Under the pieces are notes generated by a model, which searched no databases, was not told the origin of the DNA, and saw only the letters and a program-made list of their open reading frames with translations. From Bacillota bacterium (GTDB taxonomy: Bacteria; Bacillota; Clostridia; Lachnospirales; Lachnospiraceae): a DNA stretch of 64,000 bases. Positions within the stretch are counted from its first letter, which is position 1. Each line of letters begins with the position of its first letter. This document shows positions 26,257 through 34,536 of this stretch, one piece after another. Made by a program: the position numbers and the translations under genes. The stretch spans positions 1 through 64,000 of the forward strand of contig JAEWYQ010000086.1 of the NCBI GenBank assembly GCA_023395555.1, written 5' to 3'.

Positions 26257-26868
26257 CTAATAGATTACTGAGGGATCAAGAATTAATTCGCGAGTAACAT
26301 AATATGCAATACCAGTGATTGTTGTGATACCACAAACGCCTAATAGCGAAGGTTGATGATCCATCTCAACACCATTTTCCTTGTAATATATAACTTTGGA
26401 AGGATAAGTTTTATAGAATCCATAATCCAGATTCTTTTCGACTTCACTAATTGCTTCATTACCGATAGTATAAAAATATCCACTCGTCCAATAACTTTTT
26501 CCTACAATCGATGGTTCAATTAACAAATTATCATAATCCGGTTTATAATTTTCCAAAGTAGCTTCTTTACTTTTACACTTAAAAATGAAAATAAGATTTT
26601 GCCCATTAATGAAGGAATCTCCTCCTATGTGCCGGATATTTGTTTTCATAACTTTTCCATAGAAATATATACCATCCTGAGGGCTGAGGACAAATATATC
26701 TCCATCCGTTAGCGCGGTTCTTTTTCTCTTTATAACCTTAAGTTGGTATTCGTTTGGATGCATATTATTTAATTTATCCAACCTATCCCTAACGTCTTTA
26801 GGCTGTGCATTATACAGTTCCTCCCACTTTTTATGCATTGGATCATTATTTACATACTTTGAATTCAT
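26257..26868 (-). CDS. Imm26-like immunity protein
   Basis: A 203-residue protein. From about residue 45 it has the pattern of the Imm26 family: a basic RKRTAL lead, GDIFVLSPQDGIYFYGKVM, a middle strand LIFIFKCKS, then WTSGYFYTIGN. Imm26 proteins neutralise polymorphic contact-dependent or type VII toxins. No toxin gene is adjacent, so here it would be an orphan immunity gene protecting against neighbours (inference). The start at 26868 follows AAAGGA; start sites 6 to 24 bases upstream are possible. Family recognition is by motif only. Confidence 0.6.
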   Translation of the reverse strand: MNSKYVNNDPMHKKWEELYNAQPKDVRDRLDKLNNMHPNEYQLKVIKRKRTALTDGDIFVLSPQDGIYFYGKVMKTNIRHIGGDSFINGQNLIFIFKCKSKEATLENYKPDYDNLLIEPSIVGKSYWTSGYFYTIGNEAISEVEKNLDYGFYKTYPSKVIYYKENGVEMDHQPSLLGVCGITTITGIAYYVTRELILDPSVIY

Positions 26869-27196
26869 ACACATCATCCTTTCTGTTTTCATAATAAATT
26901 AGCAATAAAAGAAGTGTAGAAGTAACATAAAGTAATGGTGCCTTCTTGAAATTCTCACAGTATAAGTGGATTCCGGTAAAGCTCAGAATCCACTTATGCC
27001 TGGAATATTACTGATTAATAAACCATGTTGCCCATTGCATGGCATCCTCTAAGGAAATTACAATACATAATTTTGTCCCTTTCTACAGCTTTAGAAAGCT
27101 AAGCCCTAATTCAATGATATCATAATAAAGAGAATAAAGAAACGGTTTTAATTGCGGGGACTCCGGTTTATTAGCTTGATTGCTTCCTGGCGGCAA
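26869..27196. other. Gap with an interrupted minus-strand reading frame
   Basis: No intact gene. The minus strand reads, from about 27170 to the stop at 27008, a frame broken by one internal TAG. Its pieces, FLYSLYYDIIELGLSFLKL and CIVISLEDAMQWATWFINQ, look protein-like. It may be the decayed end of a gene lying after the AraC gene; the family is not recognised. Confidence 0.3.
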
Positions 27197-28120
27197 TCAA
27201 AGATCATCCGTACTTTTCACATCGACTTTAAGGTTATCAGTGCCTCTGAGTTTTTGGTTTACCCAATTATTCAGAAGCTCCGGGGAAAAATTTTCATTTT
27301 GAAATATCAATGTATCTGGTTTCAAAATTATCTCCGTACCCGAAGAAGCTTCTAGATTGCTAATATAAAGTTCATGCTGGGCAATGCCCCGAATAAAGTC
27401 TTGCTGAAAGAGTTTTCCATCCCTTTTTACAATGATTTGCAAGGCTTCGCATAATGAATTAACGGTCTGTAAGTCTGCCTGCATAAGATCGCCCATTTGG
27501 CTGTATTCTGCATTCGTTATTGGTCTTCCGGCTAATATTTTATCCAGTACGGCTTTACCTGCATGTAAATCTTCAGACAGGGGTAATCCCCTTCCGTTAT
27601 CACGGATTTTTATTCTACCCTCTGATAAAAGCGTAATTTCTATGTTAGTACAGAAGCCAGCCTTGGCCTCTTCAAAGGATTGTTCAAGAAATTCGAAAAC
27701 AAGCTGGTGCATATTGTGTTGTAATGAACTTATTACTTCCATATTTGACCTCCTGTTAATAGTTTCTGGTACAACATACATAGGAACCGTATATGAAGTG
27801 AGATGCTTCCTAACAGTGCTTGGTGTTGAACCAAAGAGTTGGGTAAAGGCACGTGTAAACCCTTCGTGGGAGTCAAATGCATACAAAATTGCAACATCGA
27901 GAACCTTTCGCCCTTCCAGCAAGGAAACGACCGCATATTGTAATTTGCGAATCCGAACATAGCCCGTAACTGGCATTCCCATTGCGTCAGAAAACAGTTT
28001 ACTGAAATAGAAGGGACTATAGCCTGCTAGTTCGGCTAAAACACATAAACTTATTTTTTCATAAATATGTTCCTCGATATAAGCTAATACGTTTTCCAAC
28101 ATACCGCTGTTCATATACAT
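27197..28120 (-). CDS. AraC regulator fused to degenerate GyrB-like ATPase
   Basis: A 307-residue protein. Residues 7-107 are an N-terminal AraC/XylS double helix-turn-helix (LAELAGYSPFYFSKLFSD; ILYAFDSHEGFTRAF), arranged as in Rob or SoxS. Residues about 127-300 follow the N-terminal ATPase of DNA gyrase B: HQLVFEFLEQSFEEAKAGFC, IRDNGRGLP, IIVKRDGKL, and GTEIIL. Compared with E. coli GyrB from memory, E143 matches E42, D174 D73, R177 R76, P180 P79, R233 R136 and T262 T165. N46 is replaced by Q147 and the lid motif GLHGVG is lost (DLMQAD). It may bind ATP or a gyrase inhibitor without hydrolysis. The start has AGGAGG upstream. Confidence 0.85.
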   Translation of the reverse strand: MYMNSGMLENVLAYIEEHIYEKISLCVLAELAGYSPFYFSKLFSDAMGMPVTGYVRIRKLQYAVVSLLEGRKVLDVAILYAFDSHEGFTRAFTQLFGSTPSTVRKHLTSYTVPMYVVPETINRRSNMEVISSLQHNMHQLVFEFLEQSFEEAKAGFCTNIEITLLSEGRIKIRDNGRGLPLSEDLHAGKAVLDKILAGRPITNAEYSQMGDLMQADLQTVNSLCEALQIIVKRDGKLFQQDFIRGIAQHELYISNLEASSGTEIILKPDTLIFQNENFSPELLNNWVNQKLRGTDNLKVDVKSTDDL

Positions 28121-28234
28121 TTACCTCCTGATAGTATCAAGCTGCTGCCGGCAACATAATTATTATATCAATTATTTCAGCAGTATTCTTGACTTTATAT
28201 ATTATAAGTTTATATGAGTGCATGTATCAGTGCA

Positions 28235-28262
28235 ACAAAAAACCCCCTTGTAAATCAAGGGG
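28235..28262 (-). terminator. Rho-independent terminator for the GNAT remnant
   Basis: On the minus strand CCCCTTG-ATTTA-CAAGGGG is followed by GTTTTTTG, a clean intrinsic terminator between the GNAT remnant and the AraC-GyrB gene. Confidence 0.8.
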
Positions 28263-28379
28263 ATCTCGTAAGCGTGCGGTATGCGAACTGCCCGCTATTA
28301 AAATAATCATACTGATTTCCTCCAATGGAAAAGTGTAGTACAGCATTCCGTGCCGATCCATCAAGAAACCTCTGTTTGA

Positions 28380-28632
28380 TTAAAGAGGGAACCAATAGAC
28401 GGTGGCTTCATTTATTTTCTCAAATCCTAATTTTCTGGCCATATCATATGAATAAATCTAAAAAGTCTTCCTGTGTTTTAAAAGTACCAAGGAATGCAAA
28501 GCTTCCTACCGCATAGGACTCGGCGATTGCAAGCCTTGGTTCTTCGATGTTGTCAACCCATAATCTGCCCTTGCAGCCCTGGTTCACAATACCAGAAAAG
28601 CTGGCGGCTTCTAATAAATTACATGATATCAC
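28380..28632 (-). pseudogene. Remnant of a GNAT acetyltransferase
   Basis: The first piece (from 28632 to a TGA at 28446) carries a GNAT-type N-terminal segment: GRLWVDNIEEPRLAIAESYAVGSFAFLG. In another frame the last piece reads MARKLGFEKINEATVYWFPL and stops at 28380, the typical C-terminus of such enzymes (KLGF, YWF). The acetyl-CoA-binding core between them, about 150 residues, is missing, so the gene suffered an internal deletion and frame change. Non-functional. Confidence 0.65.
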
Positions 28633-28669
28633 ATCAAATAAACCTAAAGTATGATTATGTCAAAAATGT

Positions 28670-28698
28670 TTGATTATTGTAAAAGCAGGGAGTATAAT
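28670..28698 (+). promoter_or_regulatory. Sigma-A promoter of the secreted protease gene
   Basis: TTGATT (28670-28675), a 17-base spacer and TATAAT (28693-28698) lie 30 bases before the start codon, with GTGGAGGA as ribosome site. Confidence 0.6.
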
Positions 28699-28727
28699 TA
28701 TAATAATACTGTAAGTGGAGGACAAAC

Positions 28728-30527
28728 ATGAATAAGCCAATAAGATTAATCAAAATGATAGCTTTATCGTTAATCGTTTGTTTCACATTAAATGTTCCAA
28801 TGACCGGTTTTGTTATAACAGCCGAAGCAGCAGCCCAAAATTTAAATAAAAGCAGTCTTTCCCTGTATGCAGGGGATACGTATAATCTAAAAATGACAGG
28901 AACCACGGCTAAAGTAAGCTGGGCTTCTTCCGACAAATCCATAGCGACGGTGTCTAAGTCAGGCAAAGTAACGGCAATAAAACAAGGAACGGCTGTGATC
29001 ACAGCAACTGTAAGTAAATCAAAATACAAATGTACGGTAAAGGTTAAGAATCCGTCTATTAACGAGAAGGAATTATCTTTGGATATAGCAGAGACGGCAG
29101 ATCTCCGAATAGACGGGGCAAAGGGAAATATAGCATGGAAAAGTTCGGATACGTCCATTGTTTCCATCAATGAAGAGGGGCAGGTTCGTGCAAATAATTA
29201 TGGCTCTGCCAAAGTAACCGGGAAATATAAAAATAAATCATATACATGCCAGGTAACCGTAAAAGATAAAATATTACATGCAAGCGTAAATAATTTGACC
29301 TGCAGCCAGGACTCAGCAATAATGGTTACCGTTGATGGTGTGATGCCCGAGGATGGGGAGATAAGTTTCGATATTGGTGATGAGAATGTAATAAATTGTA
29401 TGTGGGGAGAATGGTCAGGTGATGACTTACCTCTTATCATCATTTTGCGCGGAGAAGGGAAGACCGAGATAACGATAGCTTTAAATTATGCGGATGAAAA
29501 GCTGGTAATTCCCGTTACAGTCATTGGCAAGAAAAGACCTAAATCAGAAAAGCTGTCACCAGAAGAAGTATATGAAAAATGTTCTCCTGCTACGGTGCAA
29601 ATAAATACCGACGTTTCCATAGGCTCAGGATTTTTCATTGACAGCGGTAAAATAGTTACAAATTACCACGTCATACAAGGTGCGTCATCAATTAAAGTCC
29701 GGATGCTGAACGGACGTATTTATGATGCCGAGTATATATTAGGGTACAATAAGACATTTGATATTGCAATACTCAGCATACCTGTTGAAACAGAGAAACT
29801 AATGATAAATAAATATAAATCAAATGTCGGTGAGAGTGTTTATGCGATAGGAAACCCACTAGGCTTAACTGACACCTTTACCAATGGAATAATCACGAAT
29901 TTATCAAGACCGGTCAATGATATCTATTGCATTCAAACGAATGCCGCTGTAACGCATGGTAATAGCGGCGGTCCCTTGCTTAATGCTTATGGTGAAGTGA
30001 TCGGAATCAATGCTATGATTTATGAAGAGGGACAGAATCTGAATTTTGCAATAGATATAAATTATTTATACCAGGTCAGCACTGCCAATCCAATTACTGT
30101 AAGCGAATTTGCAGCGAAGGAAGAAAACAGCAGTGGTGACACATCAGAAAATTATATATTTGAAGATACTTCTCTCAGCGGAAGCATGAACACATGTCAG
30201 GTTGTAACTTCCGGTTACGCTGTATTTGGGACAGCAGAATTAATAGGGATGGATCTATATAAATTTGTTCTAACGGAAGATAGACCGATAGGATTAGCCG
30301 GTGCTGCCTTAACAAATGATTCGGATACGGCAAATCTTCATTTTTCAATAATTGATGCGAAAGGTGTTCTTATGGCGGATTCTGAGACCCTAAAAAACGA
30401 TGAGAACAGGTTATTCCAGGTGATATCCAGCAATCTGCAGGCAGGAACATATTATGTTACGATATCATCGGATACGCAATTAGCTTCTGGTAGTATTGAA
30501 TATATATTTGCATTAAATTACCAATAA
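28728..30527 (+). CDS. Secreted trypsin-like protease with Ig-like domains
   Basis: The 599-residue exported protein has a signal peptide at residues 1-34 (ending AEAAA). Two bacterial Ig-like (BIG2) domains follow at about 38-108 and 112-180 (KVSWASSDKSIATVSKSGKVTA; IAWKSSDTSIVSINEEG). After a third beta region there is an HtrA-like serine protease domain (about 280-460) with the complete triad H314 in TNYHV, D345 in FDIAIL and S413 in GNSGGPL. The last 110 residues form a beta domain like bacterial pre-peptidase C-terminal domains. No PDZ domain is seen, unlike DegP. It probably acts in or outside the wall; the substrate is unknown. Confidence 0.9.
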   Translation: MNKPIRLIKMIALSLIVCFTLNVPMTGFVITAEAAAQNLNKSSLSLYAGDTYNLKMTGTTAKVSWASSDKSIATVSKSGKVTAIKQGTAVITATVSKSKYKCTVKVKNPSINEKELSLDIAETADLRIDGAKGNIAWKSSDTSIVSINEEGQVRANNYGSAKVTGKYKNKSYTCQVTVKDKILHASVNNLTCSQDSAIMVTVDGVMPEDGEISFDIGDENVINCMWGEWSGDDLPLIIILRGEGKTEITIALNYADEKLVIPVTVIGKKRPKSEKLSPEEVYEKCSPATVQINTDVSIGSGFFIDSGKIVTNYHVIQGASSIKVRMLNGRIYDAEYILGYNKTFDIAILSIPVETEKLMINKYKSNVGESVYAIGNPLGLTDTFTNGIITNLSRPVNDIYCIQTNAAVTHGNSGGPLLNAYGEVIGINAMIYEEGQNLNFAIDINYLYQVSTANPITVSEFAAKEENSSGDTSENYIFEDTSLSGSMNTCQVVTSGYAVFGTAELIGMDLYKFVLTEDRPIGLAGAALTNDSDTANLHFSIIDAKGVLMADSETLKNDENRLFQVISSNLQAGTYYVTISSDTQLASGSIEYIFALNYQ

Positions 30528-30619
30528 GCTGCCAATAAATAAGGGCTTTTCTGATGATACAAGGTGGAGAAGGTACTAAAATAATGGCAGCATCATATTG
30601 AGAGAGTAAGGGGGATTTT

Positions 30620-31132
30620 ATGTTAGATCTATTACTTACAAGGAGAAGCTGTCGGAAATTTGAAGACAAGGCTGTGGAAGCGGGGAAAAAGGAAAAGCTT
30701 CTTCAGGCGGCACAGCTTGGACCTACCGGGAAGAGTACCCACCCATGGGAGTTTGTAGTTATCGAAAATAAAGAAACACTTCAAAAGCTTGGCGACTGCC
30801 GGAAGCCGAAACAATCGTTTTTACCGGAGGCACCCCTTGCCATTGCGGTATTGGCCGATACACAGAAAACCGATACCTGGATAGAAGATGCCTCCATAGC
30901 CTCGATCATTATGCAGTTGGAAGCGGAGAGATTAGGGCTTGGCACCTGCTGGGTGCAGATTCGGGTAAGAGAATCCAATCAGGGAATGAGCAGTGAAGAG
31001 TATGTGCGTAAGCTTCTTGGAATTCCGGAGCATATGGCAGTACTTTGTATTATTGCAGTGTCTTATTTGCGTTGCTTTCTTTGTATTTTTTTTGATAAAC
31101 GGTTTGTATCTTTCTGTTTTTTGGGAATATAA
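30620..31132 (+). CDS. Nitroreductase family protein, C-terminus replaced
   Basis: A flavin-dependent nitroreductase of 170 codons. The conserved start RRSCRKFEDKAV, the GPTGKSTHPWEFVVIE substrate/FMN loop, and LGLGTCWVQIRVRE are intact. Native similarity ends at AVLCIIAVSY. There the family normally continues with a P-x-E-K tail of about 20-25 residues, but this frame runs into LRCFLCIFFDKRFVSFCF, which is antisense to the next gene. The breakpoint is near 31060, where the convergent methyltransferase ends. The lost tail often helps FMN binding or dimerisation, so activity is doubtful. The start follows AGGGGG. Confidence 0.75.
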   Translation: MLDLLLTRRSCRKFEDKAVEAGKKEKLLQAAQLGPTGKSTHPWEFVVIENKETLQKLGDCRKPKQSFLPEAPLAIAVLADTQKTDTWIEDASIASIIMQLEAERLGLGTCWVQIRVRESNQGMSSEEYVRKLLGIPEHMAVLCIIAVSYLRCFLCIFFDKRFVSFCFLGI

Positions 31133-31671
31133 GAGGAACGCTTTTCGGCAATAAAAACATAGTAGCCGTTTGTTTCAATTACTTTGACACCGCCAAAAAC
31201 GGAAGTAAGCTTATTTTTATACCAATCCTTTCGTTTTGTGACCATCACCATTTTACCGCCAACAACCAGCTTTTTAAAGCCGGCTTCGATAAACTGCTTT
31301 GGTACGGTAAAATCAACATGATAGGGCGGGTTGGACAGTATCAATGTGAAATCACCATCGGTGATATTCTCCAAGCCGTTGCTCTGTATGATTTTTAAAT
31401 CATCAAGGTTATTTCTGGCTGCATTTATTTTTGATAATGAAATAGCGTCTTCAGAGAGATCGCACATTGTAATATGATCAGCTCCAATAAGCTTGCCTGC
31501 CAGAATTCCTACAATTCCGTATCCGCATCCCAAATCAAGAACCTTGTCAGTGCTGTTAAAATCGATTTGAGACAGCATGGACAAGGTTCCTAAATCGATT
31601 GATGATGGAGAAAATACCTTATCGTTAGTCTCAAATTCAAGGGATATTCCCTTTATTTCTGCGGTTATCAT
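31063..31671 (-). CDS. RsmC-like class I methyltransferase
   Basis: The 202-residue SAM-dependent methyltransferase has the SAM loop VLDLGCGYGIVG (about residues 45-56), the acidic end of strand 2 in TMCDLSEDA, and the amino-methylation motif SNPPYHVD. NPPY is typical of N-methyltransferases such as RsmC/RlmG, which methylate guanine in rRNA. It corresponds to the catalytic half of RsmC plus a basic tail (KKQKDTNRLSKKIQRKQRK) suited to RNA binding. Small single-domain versions are common in Firmicutes. It overlaps the altered end of the nitroreductase by 70 bases on the other strand. Confidence 0.85.
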   Translation of the reverse strand: MITAEIKGISLEFETNDKVFSPSSIDLGTLSMLSQIDFNSTDKVLDLGCGYGIVGILAGKLIGADHITMCDLSEDAISLSKINAARNNLDDLKIIQSNGLENITDGDFTLILSNPPYHVDFTVPKQFIEAGFKKLVVGGKMVMVTKRKDWYKNKLTSVFGGVKVIETNGYYVFIAEKRSSYIPKKQKDTNRLSKKIQRKQRK

Positions 31672-31792
31672 ATGAATTCCCTTCCAATATTGCTGCTGTC
31701 TTGTATTGTTCTGACAAAGTCAACAACCTTGTCATTCCAGAACGGATATTGTCAAGGGGTTAAATGATATTTTTTGATTTTTCCTATAATAT

Positions 31793-31829
31793 TAAGAGGG
31801 TGTAGGCAGTTTTCTGCTTACACCCTCTT
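31793..31829. terminator. Bidirectional hairpin at the left element end
   Basis: TAAGAGGGTGTAGGCAG and CTGCTTACACCCTCTTA are arms with one bulge and a TTTT loop. It could close transcription from both sides, or belong to the end of the element. Confidence 0.6.
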
Positions 31830-31852
31830 AGTTGCCATACAGCAAAGTCAGG

Positions 31853-31904
31853 AAAAACCGTCAAGGGCGGCGCAGCCGTTCATCTTGACCCTTGACGGTT
31901 TTTC
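31853..31904 (-). terminator. Terminator of the HTH/sigma operon
   Basis: AAAAACCGTCAAGGG (31854-31868) pairs with CCCTTGACGGTTTTT (31889-31903). It lies just downstream of the minus-strand HTH gene, and on that strand the stem is followed by T residues, so it acts as an intrinsic terminator. Confidence 0.75.
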
Positions 31905-31936
31905 GTGTCTTTGCTATGTCTTTTCGCTATCCTCAA

Positions 31937-32140
31937 TTATTTCTCATAATCAAGCCTAAACTGCATAGCTGCTTTCATCAGCTTGGCTTTTACCATATCT
32001 TCAATGTCTTTGTTTCCTTTACTTAGCACATAGATATAGGGCATATACAGTCTTACTAATGCGTTCATGGCTTCGGTATCTCCCTCAATAACCTTTTCGA
32101 TTTGCTCGTAAGACAATAGCGGATATTTGGATTTACTCAT
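31937..32140 (-). CDS. Helix-turn-helix protein of mobile elements
   Basis: A 67-residue protein of the short helix-turn-helix type (PF12645-like) found in Firmicute conjugative and mobilizable elements: SYEQIEKVIEGDTEAMNALVRLYMPYI at the front and a C-terminal KAKLMKAAMQFRLDYEK. It resembles region 2 of sigma factors, where such proteins are usually encoded directly behind a sigma-like gene. Its start overlaps the sigma-like gene by eight bases, so they are co-translated. Probable role: partner or anti-sigma/co-regulator of element gene expression (inference). Confidence 0.8.
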   Translation of the reverse strand: MSKSKYPLLSYEQIEKVIEGDTEAMNALVRLYMPYIYVLSKGNKDIEDMVKAKLMKAAMQFRLDYEK

Positions 32141-32567
32141 GGTCTAACCTCTCCATTTCCTGTTGTAATTGTTTTAATATTCTGTTCTTGTGATAGTTGA
32201 TATTGCTTCGGGAGCAATCATACATTTTTGCAATTTCTTTTTCCTTAATGCCCACAAAGTAGAACAGCAATATTAACTCTCGTTTTCTTTCGGGCAGTTG
32301 TAACAAAGCCATTTCTAAGCACTCGTTTTCAATGCTTATAACGATTTTTCCGATATAAAATCGGTACATGGGGAACATGGTAAAATCGTCATTCAGACTT
32401 GACGGCACTTGATTATATTCTTCCACAAGATAGTCAAGGGATATTTCATGCTGCTGTCTGCGTTTCATATCTCGATAACAGTTTCGGGCTGCATATCGCA
32501 TAGCCTTTTTGCAGAAAGCGTCAAACCGATAGCAGATAATCTGCTTTTGTTCTTCATATATGTTCAT
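32133..32567 (-). CDS. Sigma-70-like factor of the mobile element
   Basis: A 144-residue sigma-70-related protein. A region-2-like N-terminus (FCKKAMRYAARNCYRDMKR) and a clear region 4 helix-turn-helix (LLQLPERKRELILLFYFVGIKEKEIAKMYDCSRSNINYH) are present. The start at 32567 is chosen because GGGGA lies eight bases upstream and homologues begin MNIYEEQ; an upstream ATG would add 33 residues. Such factors regulate excision and transfer genes in Tn916/Tn4451-like elements. It is followed at once by the small HTH gene. Confidence 0.85.
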   Translation of the reverse strand: MNIYEEQKQIICYRFDAFCKKAMRYAARNCYRDMKRRQQHEISLDYLVEEYNQVPSSLNDDFTMFPMYRFYIGKIVISIENECLEMALLQLPERKRELILLFYFVGIKEKEIAKMYDCSRSNINYHKNRILKQLQQEMERLDHE

Positions 32568-32777
32568 GTGATTTTCCCCGTTTCTTTTCCGTTTTGTTTG
32601 CGACAAGACGGGAAAGTCGGAGGGGAGCGTGCTGTTGGAATTGGTTTCAGGCATGAAAAAACGCACGAATAGAATATCTCTAAGCGTGCGTTTTGAAAAA
32701 TGGCATAAGAATGCCTATGGCTATTTTTAGAAGCATATAAGCAGGAAAAGCCTTGTTTTACAACATTAGTTTTTTAT

Positions 32778-33638
32778 TTATGTTGCCTGTGGGTACTTCT
32801 CAATAAAAGCCTTGTTTGCTTGTTCCATTGCGACAAAATAATCTTGATAAGATTTACTTAGCTTTCTCATAGCAGGAATGAAAATGTCATTATATCCACT
32901 ATCACTATTGAATTTTTTAAGAAGTTCTTGAAGCCTGTATGCAGGCGAATTTCTAAATTCCTCGGATTGTCTGAATGACATATAATGTTCCAATACTTCT
33001 TGATTGTCCAAAATATACTTCTCGGTATCTTGGGTAACCTTAGCAAAATTATCATGTATATTTGCAACAAAATTCTCATCAAAATCTTTGGTGGCTTCAT
33101 TTAGGTATTCTTGTAAATCAGTTGGTATATCAAAATCTATATTATCCAAAAATTTGATGATTGTTTCAAATGCTTCGTGCTGTTCATCGGTAAGAATGGG
33201 TTCGTTAAGATACGCCGCAAAATGCAAAGAAATATACTTTCCATAGTACCCTGGAAAAACATCTAATAGTCTTTGCAAAACAGATTGCTTTTTTTCAATA
33301 GTTTCTAACTGTACATTGACATAATCCCAGTCATTATCTCGTGCAAGTTTTTCTGTAAGTTCTTGTCTTTCTTTTAAATACTTAATCTCTAATTCTTTTT
33401 GGCTTAACAGCTTATTTAGCATTGCCCCGCTGTGGTCACTCAATACTTTTTGAATATCAGAAACAGACAGTCCTAATTTACGCAAGGTAGCTATCTTTTT
33501 TAACAGTTCTACATCATCTTGAGAAAAGTCACGATAGCCATTCTCCATAATGGTAGGAAATATCAATTTTTGTTCTTCATAATATTCAATAGCCTTTTTT
33601 GTTAACTTACATCTTTTACATACTTCGTTAATCAACAT
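32778..33638 (-). CDS. MerR-family transcriptional regulator
   Basis: A 286-residue regulator. The first 70 residues form a MerR winged helix-turn-helix (NEVCKRCKLTKKAIEYYEEQKLI, then RDFSQDDVELLKKIATLRKLGLSVSDI). A coiled-coil dimerisation helix follows (LSQKELEIKYLKERQELTEKL), then an all-helical C-terminal domain of about 160 residues that may bind a ligand. No cysteine metal site is seen, so it is of the drug- or small-molecule-sensing type. Its target is probably a gene not retained here. It lies within the mobile element, and a 211-base gap separates it from the sigma-like gene. Confidence 0.88.
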   Translation of the reverse strand: MLINEVCKRCKLTKKAIEYYEEQKLIFPTIMENGYRDFSQDDVELLKKIATLRKLGLSVSDIQKVLSDHSGAMLNKLLSQKELEIKYLKERQELTEKLARDNDWDYVNVQLETIEKKQSVLQRLLDVFPGYYGKYISLHFAAYLNEPILTDEQHEAFETIIKFLDNIDFDIPTDLQEYLNEATKDFDENFVANIHDNFAKVTQDTEKYILDNQEVLEHYMSFRQSEEFRNSPAYRLQELLKKFNSDSGYNDIFIPAMRKLSKSYQDYFVAMEQANKAFIEKYPQAT

Positions 33639-33793
33639 TTGTTACCACCTCCATTTATATCCTAAGCCAACCCCCAAGGGGATAGTCAAGAGGCTTTTTA
33701 ATATTTTTGTTTTTGGTTTTGGATAAAGCACAGCAATAAAAAACATATAAGGTTATACGGATTTTTAGCAGTATATGCACATAGTCATTTGCT

Positions 33794-34237
33794 CTAATAT
33801 TTTTTATTGAGATACCTAAATATAAGAATCCCTGCGACATATTGAAAAGCCGCATATCCACCTAAATATAAAATCAAGACTTTCGCATTTTGTATAATCC
33901 CCAAGGAAGATAGCACTGAAAAGACTACAATGGAAATACAAATAATGATTAGTCCCAATAGATAAGCATATCGCCCAGATTGGTTTCTAAACTTTTCTTT
34001 GCGCTCGTCATACAGATTAATTTTTTCCTCATCCATTTTTTCTGCATACTTTTTTGAGTTTTGAGGATGTGTCCAGTAAAAATATCTATAAATCATAGTA
34101 AGGCCGGGGGCAATACCGCCACCTGCAAATCCCCAAAACAGACTATTTAATTTTGTGTCCAAAAAAATCGCACACAGCAAAAATACGATACCAATAAGGA
34201 CATACAAAAGTCCTGACATAAGCATATTTTTTCTCAT
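33794..34237 (-). CDS. Four-span membrane protein paired with XRE
   Basis: A 147-residue integral membrane protein: hydrophobic spans at about residues 7-27, 32-51, 90-112 and 118-140, with a charged cytoplasmic loop between the pairs (KKYAEKMDEEKINLYDERKEKF). It overlaps the XRE gene by four bases (ATGA), so the two are translationally coupled. The same gene order, lengths and topology occur in the pair at 24538-25217, though the protein sequences differ. The function is unknown. Immediately downstream, 33655-33793 holds nothing recognised. Confidence 0.75.
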   Translation of the reverse strand: MRKNMLMSGLLYVLIGIVFLLCAIFLDTKLNSLFWGFAGGGIAPGLTMIYRYFYWTHPQNSKKYAEKMDEEKINLYDERKEKFRNQSGRYAYLLGLIIICISIVVFSVLSSLGIIQNAKVLILYLGGYAAFQYVAGILIFRYLNKKY

Positions 34238-34440
34238 TTTATAGAACCCCTTTCATTAATAAAAATTTCTTCAATAGACATTTCAAAAAAGTTTGAAATG
34301 GTAAAGGCTAACTCTAAAGACGGATTATACTTTCCCGTTTCAATCGAACTAACCGTTTGCCTTGAAACCCTTATTGCTTTTGCAAACTCATCTTGACTCA
34401 ATTTGCGTGCCTTCCTCAATTCCTCAACTCGATTTTTCAC
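34234..34440 (-). CDS. Small XRE-family regulator (element copy)
   Basis: A 68-residue Cro/CI-type repressor: VEELRKARKLSQDEFAKAIRVSRQTVSSIETGKYNPSLELA, with the SRQTVSSIE recognition helix. It is coupled by a 4-base overlap to the membrane-protein gene. It is transcribed from a perfect sigma-A promoter flanked by two 23-base direct repeats, which are good candidates for its own operators. Probable autorepressor of the two-gene unit. Confidence 0.9.
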   Translation of the reverse strand: MKNRVEELRKARKLSQDEFAKAIRVSRQTVSSIETGKYNPSLELAFTISNFFEMSIEEIFINERGSIK

Positions 34441-34460
34441 AATTTTACCACCTCACTTTT

Positions 34461-34527
34461 GACAAGTTACCTTTACATATATTATAGCTATCTCATTAAT
34501 TTTTGTCAAGGTTCCTTTACATATATT
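34461..34527 (-). promoter_or_regulatory. Consensus promoter with paired direct-repeat operators
   Basis: On the minus strand, TTGACA (34509-34504), 17 bases, then TATAAT (34486-34481) form an ideal promoter for the XRE gene. Two direct repeats sharing CCTTTACATATATT lie at 34461-34483 and 34505-34527, one over the -35 and one over or after the -10, spaced 44 bases (four helical turns). This is a layout for cooperative repression. Confidence 0.75.
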
Positions 34528-34536
34528 TTTACTCAT

